This document shows positions 46,392 to 58,379 of a stretch of 64,000 nucleotides of DNA, piece by piece. The first letter of the stretch is position 1. Each line of letters starts with the position of its first letter. The translations under genes were made by a program, and so were the position numbers. The DNA comes from Carnegiea gigantea. Taxonomy: Eukaryota; Streptophyta; Magnoliopsida; Caryophyllales; Cactaceae. The DNA is taken from assembly GCA_029747015.1 (NCBI GenBank), contig JAKOGI010002775.1:22914-86913 (forward strand), written 5' to 3'. Below the pieces are notes generated by a model. It ran no database searches. It saw only the letters and a program-made list of their open reading frames with translations, and was not told the DNA's origin.

Positions 46392-48314
46392 TGATAGATA
46401 TCTCCTAGGGCAAGATCTTAATTGTGAGCCATTTCCTGAATTATGTGATGAATGAAAGCTTATGGAGTTTTATATAAACTTCAAAAGGCCTAGCAATCGG
46501 CAATGGCTCAATTCAAACCCCATGATTGGATATGAAGGGCGTAGATGGCTGCCCTAAAAAGTTTTGTTTCCAAGCACAAAGAACGATTTTTGTGCTTTTG
46601 TTTTCCTAAACCTCTAGGAGGTTTAGAGCCATTCTTTTGGGTTAGGATGTTAACCAACATCCTTAAATGCCAACCATGCAAAGAGATTTAAGTTAATCCA
46701 GGTTTAGCATGGAGATTACAGACCCTAAATTAAACCATTTCAATTTCAGCCATTTTTGACCTGGCTGTAAGTTTTAAGTTAATTCATCAGCTTAAACATA
46801 ATTTAACTTTATTTATTCGCTAAGAGAGTTTATGGACATTCTAATAACCTTAATTATGCAATTAAATTAGTTTCAAATTAAGTATTGGTGTCCAAACTTT
46901 CAAGGGACTCAAAACAGAAGGCCTCCGGTTCAAGCTAACAACATACCTTATTTTCGTGAGCTTAATTGCTTAGGCCTCTTTCATATATAAGTCAAATATT
47001 TTATAATAGGTTTGAAGTTCAAGAAGTTATCTTACCAAGAAAACAAGTTTCAGCTTGTTTCGACTTTATTTGCCCATACAAATAAGTCTTTAAATCCAAA
47101 CTGTCTAAACTACTGGTCGAGACAGAATGAGTCCGGTTTGGTGTATTGCATTCTTTAGACTTCTTTTGGTTTGAGTTAGCACACTTTGCATATATTGGAT
47201 CAACAAGAGGTTATTTACCAGTTCCAATTGATAAATTCAATTTAAGCCAAGTGGAAGTTGAAGAACCAGGTCATTTTTGCAAACCGTGTAAGCCAAAACC
47301 TGGTTTAGACTAGTCTAAGTTTTCTATAGGTTTAGACCCTCAAAATGAAGTTACAAATGTGTGATTCCACTTGAAGGAGTTAGGAGACATTAGGAAATTT
47401 TCATCCATATATGGCAATCCAAATTATGCCCACGTTTTGCATGGGATATATGTCATCCAAACAGTACCTGCATTCTACCTGATTCTGCCCAGTTGCACCT
47501 AATTGGTGCATTTGGTGGTTGATGTCTTTTCAGCCATCCAATCTTGTCCAAGTAGCTTGATATGGTAGTTAAATGAGTCTTGGATAAAATCATGGAGCAA
47601 CCAATTTAAGAACTAATGAGGAAAAGAAAGGATACACCGAAACATCCCCATTCATCAGCCATAAAGTAAAAACGGAACAAGCCACTTTACTGCGATTCTT
47701 CCACATGAAGACAACTGCTCGCTTGCTTCATTGCATGCCTAATATTAAGTTTAAGTTTAATGGTTAACTATACATAAGCATTGTAATTAGTTTGATTATG
47801 AAAGCTTTGCACTTTGTTATTTTGCTAAGCTATATTTCAGTTTTGCTTAGCTTTTTTTAAGCTAGGTTAAGAGGTTTCCTAACCTTGAAGAAACCTCCTA
47901 ATCTCTCCCTAGGCAGCTTGTACGTACTTATAAAGGCTTTAGAAGCCTCACTTTTTAATCAGCTTGTTTTATCATCTTGAATGAAATTACGTTGAGCATT
48001 TCTCCCTATGAAAGCCAAACTCTTTACTTGCTTATCTCTAACTAGGCCAATTAAGGTGGTGATCAAGTGAGTCTTAACTCTTGATTAGGTGGTATTTCTG
48101 TATCCTAATTAAGGTGAAGGGCCATAAGCTTGTTCTTCGTGGTGTTTTTGTATCCTTGGACAAGCTTAGTTTTGCACTAGATTAGTCTTTGGTTGTGATT
48201 TTTGTATCCAATGATTAGTTCAGTTCTAGCATATATTACCCTTGATTTTAATCTTTTTTGGTTTTAGCTTTCACTCTGGAATTGACCTAAGGCTAACCCT
48301 TGAGAGGCACATCA
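46392..48314 (+). repeat. Array LTR 6
   Basis: 1,923 bp, TGATAG start, CACATCA end, TATA box near 47,929. Confidence 0.85.
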
Positions 48315-48856
48315 GTTTTGGCATCAGGGCAAGTTCATCCTGGTACCTAAAACCCATGCATCCATTCCCCAAAAACATTAAAAAAACCAAATACAAAAGT
48401 TAGCCCAAAAAGTGCTACATATCAAAGGAAGTTGCTCAAGATCAAGCATAAACTTGACTTCCTTAGCATCAATATACATCCTTCTAGCTTCGAGATATAT
48501 GACTTAAACCTCAAGACACAACAACTTCAGGATGATCTCCTCTCCTTAAAACTAGATATAAAAAGCGAAGCTGAATAGCCCTTTAACTTAAAAGAAGTGG
48601 ATCAACATCAAGAAGACAATGAGGTTAACTTCAACCTACCTCCTAAGTTTAATGAGTCCAAAGATGAACAGGAGGAAATTAAGGAAGGTGGAAAGAATGA
48701 TGGTTGAGAAGAGAAGGGTGATGATGTGTTGAAGCAAAAAGTGATTGAGTATGAGCTTCAACATGAATTTAAGTCTTGCAACAAAGAGTTGGATTTTGAA
48801 AGGTGTCCTTATTCTAAACAAGAATTGAGGACAGTTCTTTTCCAACAAAGCGAGAA
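48315..48856 (+). pseudogene. Array internal domain 6
   Basis: 542 bp; primer site TGGCATCAGGGC, ATG lost (ATA). The C-terminal half is open from 48,726 through the PPT and into LTR 7 to 48,965, containing CNKELDFERCPYSKQELR and then GYLIGQDLN past the boundary. Confidence 0.75.
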
Positions 48857-50687
48857 TGATGGATATCTCATAGGGCAAGATCTTAATTGTGAGCAATTTC
48901 CTGAGTTCTGTGATAAACGTAAATTTATGGAGTTTTACCTAAACTTCAAAAGGATGAGCAATTGACAATGGCTCAATCCAAACCCTATGATTAGATATGA
49001 AGGGCATGGATGGCTGCCCTAAATAGTTTTGTTTCCAAGCGCAAAACATGATTTTTGTGCTTTTGTTTTCCTAAACCTTCGGGAGGTTTAGAGCCCTTCT
49101 TTTTGGTTAGGATGTTAACCAACATTGTTAAATACCAACCCATGCAAAGAAATTCAAGTTAAACAAAGTTTACCATGGAGATTACATGTCGTAAATTAAA
49201 CCATATTAGTTTAAGCCATTTTTGGCCCGGCTGTAAGTTTTAAGTTGATTCATCAGCTTAAACTTAATTTCACTTTAATTTATTTGCTAAGAGAGTTTAT
49301 CGACATTCTAATAAACTCAATTATACAATTAAATCAGTTTTAAATTAAGTAATTTTTGCCCAAACTCTTAATGGACTCAAAACAGAAGGTCTTGGGTTCA
49401 GGCTAGCAACATACCTAGTTTTTATGAGCTTAATTATGTAGGCCTCTTTGATGTATAAGTAAAATATTTTACAACGGGTTTAAAGTTCAAGAAGTTATCT
49501 TTCCAACAAAACAAGTTTTAGCTCATTTGGACTTCATTTGCCCATCCAAATTAGTCTTTAAATCTAAACTGTCTAAACTGTCGATTGCGATAGAATGAGT
49601 CTGGTTTGGTGTATTGCATTCCTTAGACTTCTTTTGGGTTTAATTCTCCACATTTTGCATATATTGGATCCCCAAGATGTTAACTACCTTTTTCAATTGA
49701 TAAATTCAAGTTGATCAAATGGAAGTTAAAGAACCAGGTCATTTTTGCAAACCGTGCAGGCCGAAACCTAGTTTACACTAGTCTGAGTTGTCTCTGGGTT
49801 GGACCCTCAAATGATGTTATAAATGTGTGATTCCATTGGAAGGAGTTAAGAGACATCCAGAAATTTCTATCCATATGTGGCAATCCAAATCATGCCCAAA
49901 TTTTGTGTGGTATATATGGCGTCCAAACAACGCCTGCATTATCCCTGAATCTGCTCGGTTGCACCTAGTTGGTGCATTTGGGGCTTGATGTCTTACCAGC
50001 CATCCAATCTTGTCCAAGTAGCTTGACCTGGTAGTTAAAGGAGTCTTGGACACAATCATGGAGCAATCCACATGAGGGCAGCTGCTCCCTTGCTTGATTA
50101 CTTGCGTCATATTAAGTTTTAGTTTACGTTTAATGATTAACTAGACTCAAGGATTGTAATTAGTTTGATGAAGAAAGCTTTGTACGTTGTTATTTTGCCA
50201 AGCTGAATTTTAGTTTTACGTAGCCATTTTTAAGTCAGGTTAAGAGGTTTCCTAACCTTGAAGAAACCTCCTAATATCTCCCTAGGCAGCTGGGACATTC
50301 TTACAAATGCTTTAGAAGCCTCAATTTGTAATCAGCTTGTTTTATCATCTTGAATGAAATTACATTGAGCTTTGCTCCCTGTGAAAGCCAAACACTTTAC
50401 TTGCTTATCCCTAATTAGGCCGATTAGAGTGGTGACCAAGTGAGTCTTAGCTCTTGATTAGGTGGTGTTTCTGTATCCTAATTATGGTTAAGGGCCCTAA
50501 TCTTATTCTTAGTGGTGTTTTTATATCCTTGAACAAGCTTAGTTTCTCACTAGATTAGTCTTTAGTGGTGATTTCTGTATCCAATGATTAGTTTAGTTCT
50601 AGCCTATATTACCCTTGATTGAAATCTTTTTTGGTTTTAGCTTTCACTATTGAATTGAGTTGAGCTTAACCCCTAAGAGGCACATCA
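48857..50687 (+). repeat. Array LTR 7
   Basis: 1,831 bp, TGATGG...CACATCA. About 130 bp are missing near 50,066 compared with sister copies (GAGCAATCC jumps to ACATGAGGGC). Confidence 0.85.
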
Positions 50688-51247
50688 GTTGTGGTATCAG
50701 AGTAAGTTCATCCTTGTGTCTGAAACCCCGCATCCATACACAAGAAACACAAAAAAAAACAAAAAACAAATACAAAAAAACCAAATACAAAAGTCAGCCT
50801 AAGAGGTGCCATGTCTCAAAGGAAGTTGCTCAGGATCAAGCTTGAAGTTGACTTCCTTAGCATCAATATACATCTTTCTAGCTTCAAGATGTATGACTTA
50901 AACCTCAAGACACAACAACTTTATGATGATCTAGTCTCCTTAAAACTTGATATGAAAAGAGAAGTTAAACAGCCATTTGACTCATAAGAAGCAGGTTAAC
51001 ATCAAGAAGGCAATGAGGTTAACTTCGACCTACCTCCTAAGTTCGATGAGTCTAAAGATGAACAACAAGAAATTGAGGAAGAAGAAAATGAGGGTCAAGA
51101 AGAGAAGGGTGCTGATGAGTTGAAGCAAAAAGTGATTGAGTAAGAGCCTCAATATGAATCTGAGTGTTGCAACAAAGAGTTGGATCTTGAAATGTGTCCT
51201 CATTGTGAACAAGAATTGAGGACAATTCTTTTCCAACAAAAGGAGAA
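50688..51247 (+). pseudogene. Array internal domain 7
   Basis: 560 bp; ATG at 50,811 after primer site TGGTATCAGAG. Stops occur near 50,985, 50,997 and 51,141. The last part is open across the boundary (51,180-51,413), ending RRWLP-like (GCRWLP) and TAA inside LTR 8. If all stops were ignored the ORF would span 50,811-51,413, about 200 codons. Confidence 0.75.
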
Positions 51248-52720
51248 TGATGGATATCCCCTGGGGGAAGATCTTAATTCAGTGCCATTTTTTGAATTTT
51301 ATGATAAACGGAAATTTATGGAGTTTTACTTAATCTTCAAAAGGCCTAGCAATCGACAATGGCTCAATTCAAACCCTACGATTGGATGTGAAGGGTGTAG
51401 ATGGCTGCCCTAAACAGTTTTGTTTCCAAGTGATTTTTGTGTTTTCGTTTTCCTACACCTCTAAGAGGTTTAGAGCCAACCTTTCCGACTACGATGTTAA
51501 CCAACATCCTTAAATACCAAGCCATGCAAAGAGATTCAACTTAAACCAAGTTTAGCATGGAGATTACAAGCCCTAAATTAAACAGTTTCAGCTGATTTAG
51601 ACTTCATTTACCATCCAAATCAGTCTTTAAATCCTAACTGTCTAAACTGTCGATTGAGATAGAATGAGTCCGATTTGGTGTATTGTATTCCTTAGACTTG
51701 TTTTGGGTTTAAATCTGCACTTTTTGCATATATTAGATCCCCAAGATGTTATCTGCCAGTTCAAATTGATAAATTCAAGTTAAGACAAGTGCAAGTTGAA
51801 GAACTAGGTCATTTTTGCAAACCGTGTAGGCCGGAACTTAGTTTAGACTAGTCTGAATTTTCTATGGGTTTGGACCCTTAAATGAATCTACCTAAATCTG
51901 CGCAGTTGCACCTAATTGGAGCATTTGGTGGTTGATTCCTTTCCAGTCATCCAATCTTATCCAAGCAGCTTAATATGGTACTTAAAGGAGTCTTGGACAC
52001 AATCACGGAGCAACCAATTGAGAGACCAATGAGGAAAAAGGAAGGACAGGCAGAAACGTCCCCATTGGTTAGCTCTAAAGCAAAAAGGGAACCAGCCACT
52101 TTACTGCAATTCTTCCACCTGAGGGCAGCTGCTCCCATGCTTAATTGCATGCCTAATATTAAGTTTAATGGTTAACTAGACTCAAGGATTGTAATTAGTT
52201 TGAATAGGAATGCTTTGTACTTTGCTATTTTACTAAGCTATATTTCTTTTGCTTAGCCGTTTTTAAGCTAGCTTAAGAGCTTTCCTAACCTTAAGGAAAC
52301 CTCCTAAGCTCTTCCTAGGCAGCTTATGCGTGCTTATGAAGGCTTTAGAAGCCTCACCTTGTAATCAGCTTGTTTTATCATCTTGAATGAAATTATGTTG
52401 AGCTTTGCTCCTTGTGAAAACCAAGCACTTTACTTGCTTATCTCTAACTAGGCCTATTATAGTGGTGATCAAGTGAGTCTTAACTCTTGATTAGGCGGTG
52501 TTTCTGTATCCTAATTAAGATTAAGGGCCCTAAGCTTGTTCTTGGTGGTGTTTTTGTATCCTAGAACAAGGTTAGTTTCTCACTAGATTAGTCTTTGGTG
52601 TTGATTTCTATATCTAAGGATTAGTTTAGTCCTAGCCTATATTGCCCTTGATTGTAATCTTTTTGGGTTTTGGTTTTCACTCTTGAATTAAGCTAAACTT
52701 AACCTTTGAGAGGCATATCA
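51248..52720 (+). repeat. Array LTR 8, internally deleted
   Basis: Only 1,473 bp. Gaps relative to sister LTRs occur near 51,430 (small), about 51,582 and about 51,885. Ends TGATGG and CATATCA are still recognisable. A forward 66-codon ORF at 51,975-52,175 matches one in LTR 3. Confidence 0.82.
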
Positions 52721-53261
52721 GTTTTGGTATAAGAGAAAGTTTATCCTTGAACCTGAAACCCATGCATCCATGCACTTAAAACACAAAAAAACCAAATGCC
52801 AAAGTCAGCCCAAAAGGCGCCCTATCTCGAAGGAAGTTACTTAAGGTCAAGTGTGAACTCCACTTCCTTAGCATCAATATAAATCTTTCTAGCTTTGAGA
52901 TATATGACTTAAACCTCCGGACACAACAACTTCAAGATGATCTACTCTCCTTAAAACGTAATATGAAAAGAGAAGCTGAACCGTGCTTTCACTCAAAATG
53001 AGTGAATCCACATCAAGAAGGCAATGAGTTTAACTTCGACCTACCTCCTAAGTTCAATGGGTCCGAAGATGAACCCGAGGAAATTAAGGAAGAAGAAAAA
53101 AAGGAAGGTCGAGGAGAGAATAATGCTGATGAGTTAAAGTGAAGAAAGATTGAGTATGAGCTTCAACATGAATCTGAGTCTTGCAACAAAGAGTTGGATT
53201 TTGAATGGTGCCCTTATTCTCAACAAGAATTGAGGATAATTTTTTTCCAACAATGGGAGAA
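52721..53261 (+). pseudogene. Array internal domain 8
   Basis: 541 bp; primer site TGGTATAAGAG, ATG lost (CTA). Stops occur in the acidic middle, with the conserved SCNKELDFE block near 53,178. PPT mutated to CAATGGGAGAA. Confidence 0.75.
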
Positions 53262-55207
53262 TGATGGATATCTCCTAGGGCAAGATCTTAATTCTAAGCC
53301 ATTTCCTGAATTCTATGATAAATGAAACTTTATGAAGTTTTACTTAAACTTCAAAAGGCCTTGCAATTAACAATGGCTCAATTCAAACCCTATGATTTGA
53401 TATGAAGGGCGTAGATGGTTGCCCTAAATAGTTTTATTTCCAAGCACAAAACACGAATTTTATGCTTTCGTTTTCCTAAACCTCCAGGAGGTTTAGGTCC
53501 ACTCTTTTTGGTTAAGATGTTAACCAACATCGTTAAATAGCAAGCCTTGCAAAGAGATTCAAGTTAAACCACGTCTAGCAATGAGATTACAGGCCCCAAA
53601 TTAAATCATTCCAGTTTAGGCCATTTTTGACCTGACTGTGAGTTTAAGTTGATTCATCAGCTTAAACTTAATTTAACTTTAGTTTATTTGCTAAGAGAGT
53701 TCACTAACATTATAATAAACTTAATTATACAATTAAATCAGTTTTAAGTTAAGTATTTTTGTCCAAACTTTTAATAGACTCAAAACAGAAGGTCCCAGGT
53801 TCAGGCCAGCAATGTACCTGGTTTTTGTGAGCTTAATTACTTAGGCCTCTTTGATTTATAAGTCAAATATTTTGCAACGGCTTTTAAGTTAAAGAAGTTA
53901 TCTTTCCAAGAAAATAAGTTTCAGCTCATTTGGACTTCATTTGCCCATCCAAATCAGTCTTTTAATTCGAACTGTCTACACTGTTGGTTCAGGCAGAATG
54001 AGTCCGATTTGGTGCATTGCATTCCGTAGGCTTCTTTTGGGTTTAAGTCTGCACTTTTTTCATATATTGGATCCCCAAGATGTTATATACGTGTTCCATA
54101 TCATAAATTCAAGTTAAGTGGAAGTTAAAGAACTAGGTCATTTTCGCAAACCATGCAGGCTCGAACCTGGTTTAGAATAGTCTGAGTTTTCAGTGGGTTT
54201 TGACCATCAAATGAATTTATAAATGCGTAATTCCCCTTGGAGGAGTTAGGAGACATCTAGAACTTTCCAACCACATTTGACAATGCAAATCATACCCATG
54301 TTTTGCATAGGATATGTGGCGTCCAAACAATGCCTGCATTCTGCCTGAATCTGCCTGTTGCACCTAAATGGTGCATTTGGTGGTTGATGTCTCCCCAGCC
54401 ATCCAATATTGTCCAAGCTATTTGATATGGTAGTTAATGGAGTCTTGGACACAATCATGCAGCAACTAATTGAAGAACCAATGACGAACAAGGAAGGATA
54501 GGCAGAAACATGCCCTTTGGTCAGCAGTAAAGCAAAAAGGGAACCAACCACTTTACACCTATTCTTCCACATGAGGGCAGCTGCTCCCTTGCTTAATTGC
54601 ATGGCTAATATAAAGTTTAAGCTTAAGTTTAATGGGCAACTAGACTCAAGGATTGTAATTAGTTTGATTGAGAAAGCTTTGTACTTTACTGTTTTGCTAA
54701 GCTAGATTTCAGTTTTGCTAAGCTAGATTTCAGTTTTGCTGACCTGTTCTTAAGCTAGGTTAAAAGGTTTCCTAACCTTGCGGAAACCTGCTACTCTCTC
54801 CCTAGGAAGCTTGTATGTGCTTATAAAGGCTTTAGAAGCCTCACTTTGTAATCAACTTGTTTTATCATCTTGAATGAAATTACATTAGGCTTTGCCCCTT
54901 GTGAAAACCAAACACTTTACTTGCTTATCTTTAATTAGGCCGATTAGAGTGGTGATTAAGTAAGTCTTAAATCTTGATTAGGTGATGTTCCTGTAGCCTA
55001 ATTAAGGTTAAAGGCCCTAAGCTTATTCTTGGTGGTGTTTTTGTATCTTTGAATAAGCTTAGTTTCTCACTAGATTAGTCTTTGGTGGTGATGTCTGTAT
55101 CTAAAGAGTAGTTTAGGTCTAGCCTATATTACCCTTGACTGTAATCTTTCTTGGTTTTAGCTTTCAGTCTTGAATTGAGTTAAGCTTAACCCTTTATAGG
55201 CACATCA
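53262..55207 (+). repeat. Array LTR 9
   Basis: 1,946 bp, TGATGG...CACATCA, TATA at 54,821. A local 23-bp duplication (TTTGCTAAGCTAGATTTCAG) lies at about 54,692-54,737. A minus-strand ORF of 118 codons occupies 54,246-54,602. Confidence 0.85.
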
Positions 55208-55759
55208 GTTTTGGTATCAGAGCACGTTCATCCTTATGCCTGAAACCCATATATCCACACACTAAAAACACCCCAAAAAAAAAAAAAAACCAAATACAAA
55301 AGGCACCTACAAGGCACCATGTCCCAAAGGAAGTTACTCAAGATCAAGCATGAACTTGACTTCCTTAGGATAAAGATGCATCTTTCTAGCTTCGAGATAT
55401 ATGACTTAAACCTCTAGATAAAACAACTTCAAGATGATCTACTCTCCTTAAAACTTGATGTGAAAAGGGAAGCTGAAGAGCCTTTTGACTTAAAAAAAAC
55501 TGGATCAACATCAAGAAGGCAATGAGGTTAACTTCGACCTACCTCCTAAGTTCGATGAGTATGATGATGAATAGGAGCAAATTAAGGAAGAAGAAAAGAA
55601 GGAGGTTCGAGAAGAGAAGGGTGCTGATGAGTTGAAGCAAAAAGAGACTGAGTATGAGCTTCAACATGAATCTGAGTCTTGCAACAAAGAGTTGGATTTT
55701 GAAAGGGGTCCTTATTCTCAACAAGAATTGAAGACAATTCATTTCCAACAAACGGAGAA
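55208..55759 (+). pseudogene. Array internal domain 9
   Basis: 552 bp; primer site TGGTATCAGAGCACG near 55,212, among the best kept; ATG at 55,319. Stops lie near 55,412 and 55,572, with a one-base shift around 55,495. PPT AACGGAGAA. Confidence 0.75.
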
Positions 55760-57400
55760 TAATGGATATCTCCTAGGGTGAGACCTTAATTCTGAGCCAT
55801 TTTCTGAATTCTGTGATAAATGACAATTTATGGACTTTTACTTAAAATGCAAAAGGCGTAGCAATCGACAATGGCTTAATTCAAACCCAATGATTGGATA
55901 TGAAGGGCAGAGATGGCTGCCCTAAACAGTTTTGTTTCCAAGTGCAAAACACAGTTTTTGTGCTTTCATTTTGCTAAAACCTCTAGGAGGTCTAGAGCCA
56001 TGCTTTTAGGTTAGGATGTTAACCAACATCCTTAAATACCAAGCCATGCAAAGAGATTTATGTTAAACCAGGTTTGGTATGGAGATTATACCCCTAAATT
56101 AAACCATTTTAGTTTGGGGCATTTTTGATCTGACTATAAGTTTTAAGTTGATTTGTTAGCCTAATCCTAATTTAACTTTGATTTATTTGCTAAGAGAGTT
56201 TATTGACATTCTAATAAACTTAATTATGCAATTAAATCAGTTTAAAATTAAGTAGTTTTGCCCAACCTTTCGATGGAATCAAACCAGAAGATATCGGGTT
56301 CAGGCCAGCAACATATCTGGTTTCAGCTCATTTGAACTTCATTTGCCCATCCAAATCAGTCTTTAAATCCAAACTGTCTAAACTATCGATTGAGACAGAA
56401 TGAGTCCCGTTTTGTGTATTGTATTCCTTAGAATTTGTTTAGGTTTACGCTTGAAGTTTTTTTACATATCTTAGATACCCATGATTTTATATGCCTGTTC
56501 CAATTAATAAATTCAAGTTAAGTAAGGAAGGACTTAAAGAACCAGATCATTTTTACAAACCATGCAGGCTAGAACCTCCTTTAGACCAGTCTGAGGTTTC
56601 CATGGGTTTGGACCATCAAATGATGTCATAAACATGTGATTCAAGTTGGAGGAGTTAGGAGACATCAAGAACTTTTCAACCATATATGGCAATACAAATC
56701 ATGCCCATGTTTTGCATGGGATATGTGGTGTCCAAACAACGCCTGCATTGCCCCTAAATCCGCTCGGTTGCACCTAATTGGTGCATTTGGTGGTTGATGT
56801 CTTTCGAGCTATCCAATCTTGTCCAAGCAGCTTGATATGCCAGTTAAAGGAGTATTGGACACAATCATGGAGCAACCAATTGAAGAACCAATGAGGAACA
56901 AGGAAGAATAGGCAGAAACATCCCTATTGGTCAGTAGTAAAGCAAAAAGGGAACTAACCACTTTACAACACTATTCTTCCACATGAGGGCAGCTGCTCCC
57001 TTGCTGAATTGCATGCCTAATATTAAGTTTAAGCTTATGTTTATGTTTAATGGTTAACTAGACTCAAGGATTGTAATTAGTTTGATTAAGAAAGCTTTGT
57101 GCTTTGTAGTTTTGCTAAGCTAGATTTCAGTTTTGCTTAGCCATTTTTAAGCTAGGTTAAGGAGTGTCCTGGCCTTGAAGAAACCTCCTAATCTCTTCCT
57201 TTTTAGCTTGTATGGGCTTATGAATAGAAGCCTCACTTTGTACTGTTTATGATCTTGAATGAAACTACATTGAGCTTTGCTCCTTGTGAAAACCAAATAC
57301 TTTACTTGCTTATCTCTAATTAGGCCAATTAGAGTGGTGAACAAGTCAAGTCTTAAACTTGATTAAGTGGTGTTTTTGTACCCAAGTTTTAGGTTTAGTT
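55760..57400 (+). repeat. Array LTR 10, right end truncated
   Basis: Starts TAATGG. A deletion of roughly 150 bp lies near 56,320. Past about 57,380 similarity becomes patchy (short AGTTTAGTTCTA and TTTCACTC matches) and the CACATCA end and primer site are missing. Confidence 0.75.
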
Positions 57401-57873
57401 CTATCTTTCACTCCATTTTCTGTTTCGGGTTCCATTGAACTAAGGTGAAGCACTTCGTGTACTTAGCTTCTCACTCGCATTCCCTTACTTGTGAGTTGAG
57501 TTCATTGAGCTTTCCATCATCATGTGTATAATATGATATTTGGGTCACTGGGTGGTTTGTTAGTTAAATGCGTACAGTTTTCTCTTATGTATATGTAATT
57601 ATATTTTAAAACTTCTAAAAGATTTTACTTTTTTCTTTTTCTTTTTCTTTTCTTTTTCAAATATTTTATGGTTATATCCTTTATAAACCCTCACGAGATC
57701 ACACTCATCCATTGAGGGGAACCTAGGGGTTTAAAGGGCTTGTTGCACGCTCTAAGTGCAATCGTGATTCCTAACAAAGTGAGTTAGGTGCCTTAGCTAT
57801 ACTTTTTTTAATTTTCTTTTACTCGAGGATGAGCAAAATCTTGGTGTGGGGATATTTGTTTATCCACCAAATC
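57401..57873 (+). other. 3' internal end of an Athila-like element
   Basis: Non-coding, with a TTTTTC-rich run at 57,629-57,658 and a purine tract GGTGTGGGGA at 57,843-57,852 shortly before an LTR start. It resembles the region between env-like gene and 3' LTR of Athila-like elements. Confidence 0.5.
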
Positions 57874-57935
57874 TGCTAAATTTTATACTACTATTCACCT
57901 AGATTTGAGTTATCTTTGAGCTTATTTTGTGCTTG
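57874..57935 (+). repeat. Athila-like LTR start, truncated
   Basis: TGCTAAATTTTATACTAC at 57,874 matches the LTR at 27,787 for about 60 bp, then breaks off where the second Tat element's LTR sequence starts. Confidence 0.7.
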
Positions 57936-58330
57936 ATTCGGGCTAAACCTTCGCATGCCCATAAGATGGAATAAATTTACCTATAGCTACAGTTGTTGCA
58001 AATACCCACCTATCGAATCCGAAAAAGGGTAAGTCCTAAATGCGTGAATTCTGCATTTGTGATTCGTCAGAGCTCCTAAGATTTCCATTCCCGAGAAAGA
58101 CCTCACATTTCCCCAGAAAAATCCTGACTTAGCTTTATAGAGGCCTAGTCAGACCCTTCTTCCAAACATTTTTGCCGATTTGAGCGTCAAAGGGGTGTTC
58201 CTCGGATCTAGCATCCGGGGTGCCTTCTTAGTGGTTCGGAGATACGAAGAGTGGGGCTCAAGCATGGCTCGTCCACCATCACCTCAGCTCGAGCGTCACC
58301 CCTTGAGAAAAGCTTTATACAAAAACGGAT

Positions 58331-58348
58331 TGGCATCGTCTGTGGGGA
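58331..58348 (+). other. Primer binding site, Tat type
   Basis: TGGCATCGTCTGTGGGGA, one or two changes from the TGGCGCCGTCTGTGGGGA typical of plant Tat elements. The LTR end is probably the CA at 58,320-58,321. Confidence 0.7.
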
Positions 58349-58379
58349 GGAGTGGTGAATGATGGTAGTAAACGATGCC

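Larger units (their letters stand above)
29623..57400 (+). repeat. Tandem array of a non-autonomous LTR element: ten LTRs, nine internal domains
   Basis: A 2.4-2.5-kb unit recurs head to tail. Each has an LTR of about 1.9 kb starting TGATGG (LTR starts at 29,623; 32,135; 34,559; 37,050; 43,908; 46,392; 48,857; 51,248; 53,262; 55,760) and ending GGCACATCA. Each LTR is followed by a TGGTATCAGAGC-type primer site, an internal domain of 541-561 bp, and an AAAGGGAGAA polypurine tract. Neighbouring units share LTRs. The extra spacing between the fourth and fifth LTR is a 4.37-kb LINE. Copies differ by many substitutions and deletions, so the array is old. The left edge coincides with the LTR 5' terminus; the right edge is a truncated LTR. 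Confidence 0.88.

Noticed and set aside
29623..57400. Regularly spaced repeats as a possible CRISPR array
   Set aside because: Units are 2.5 kb, contiguous and homologous over their full length, with no short repeat/unique spacer pattern; this is a plant genome.
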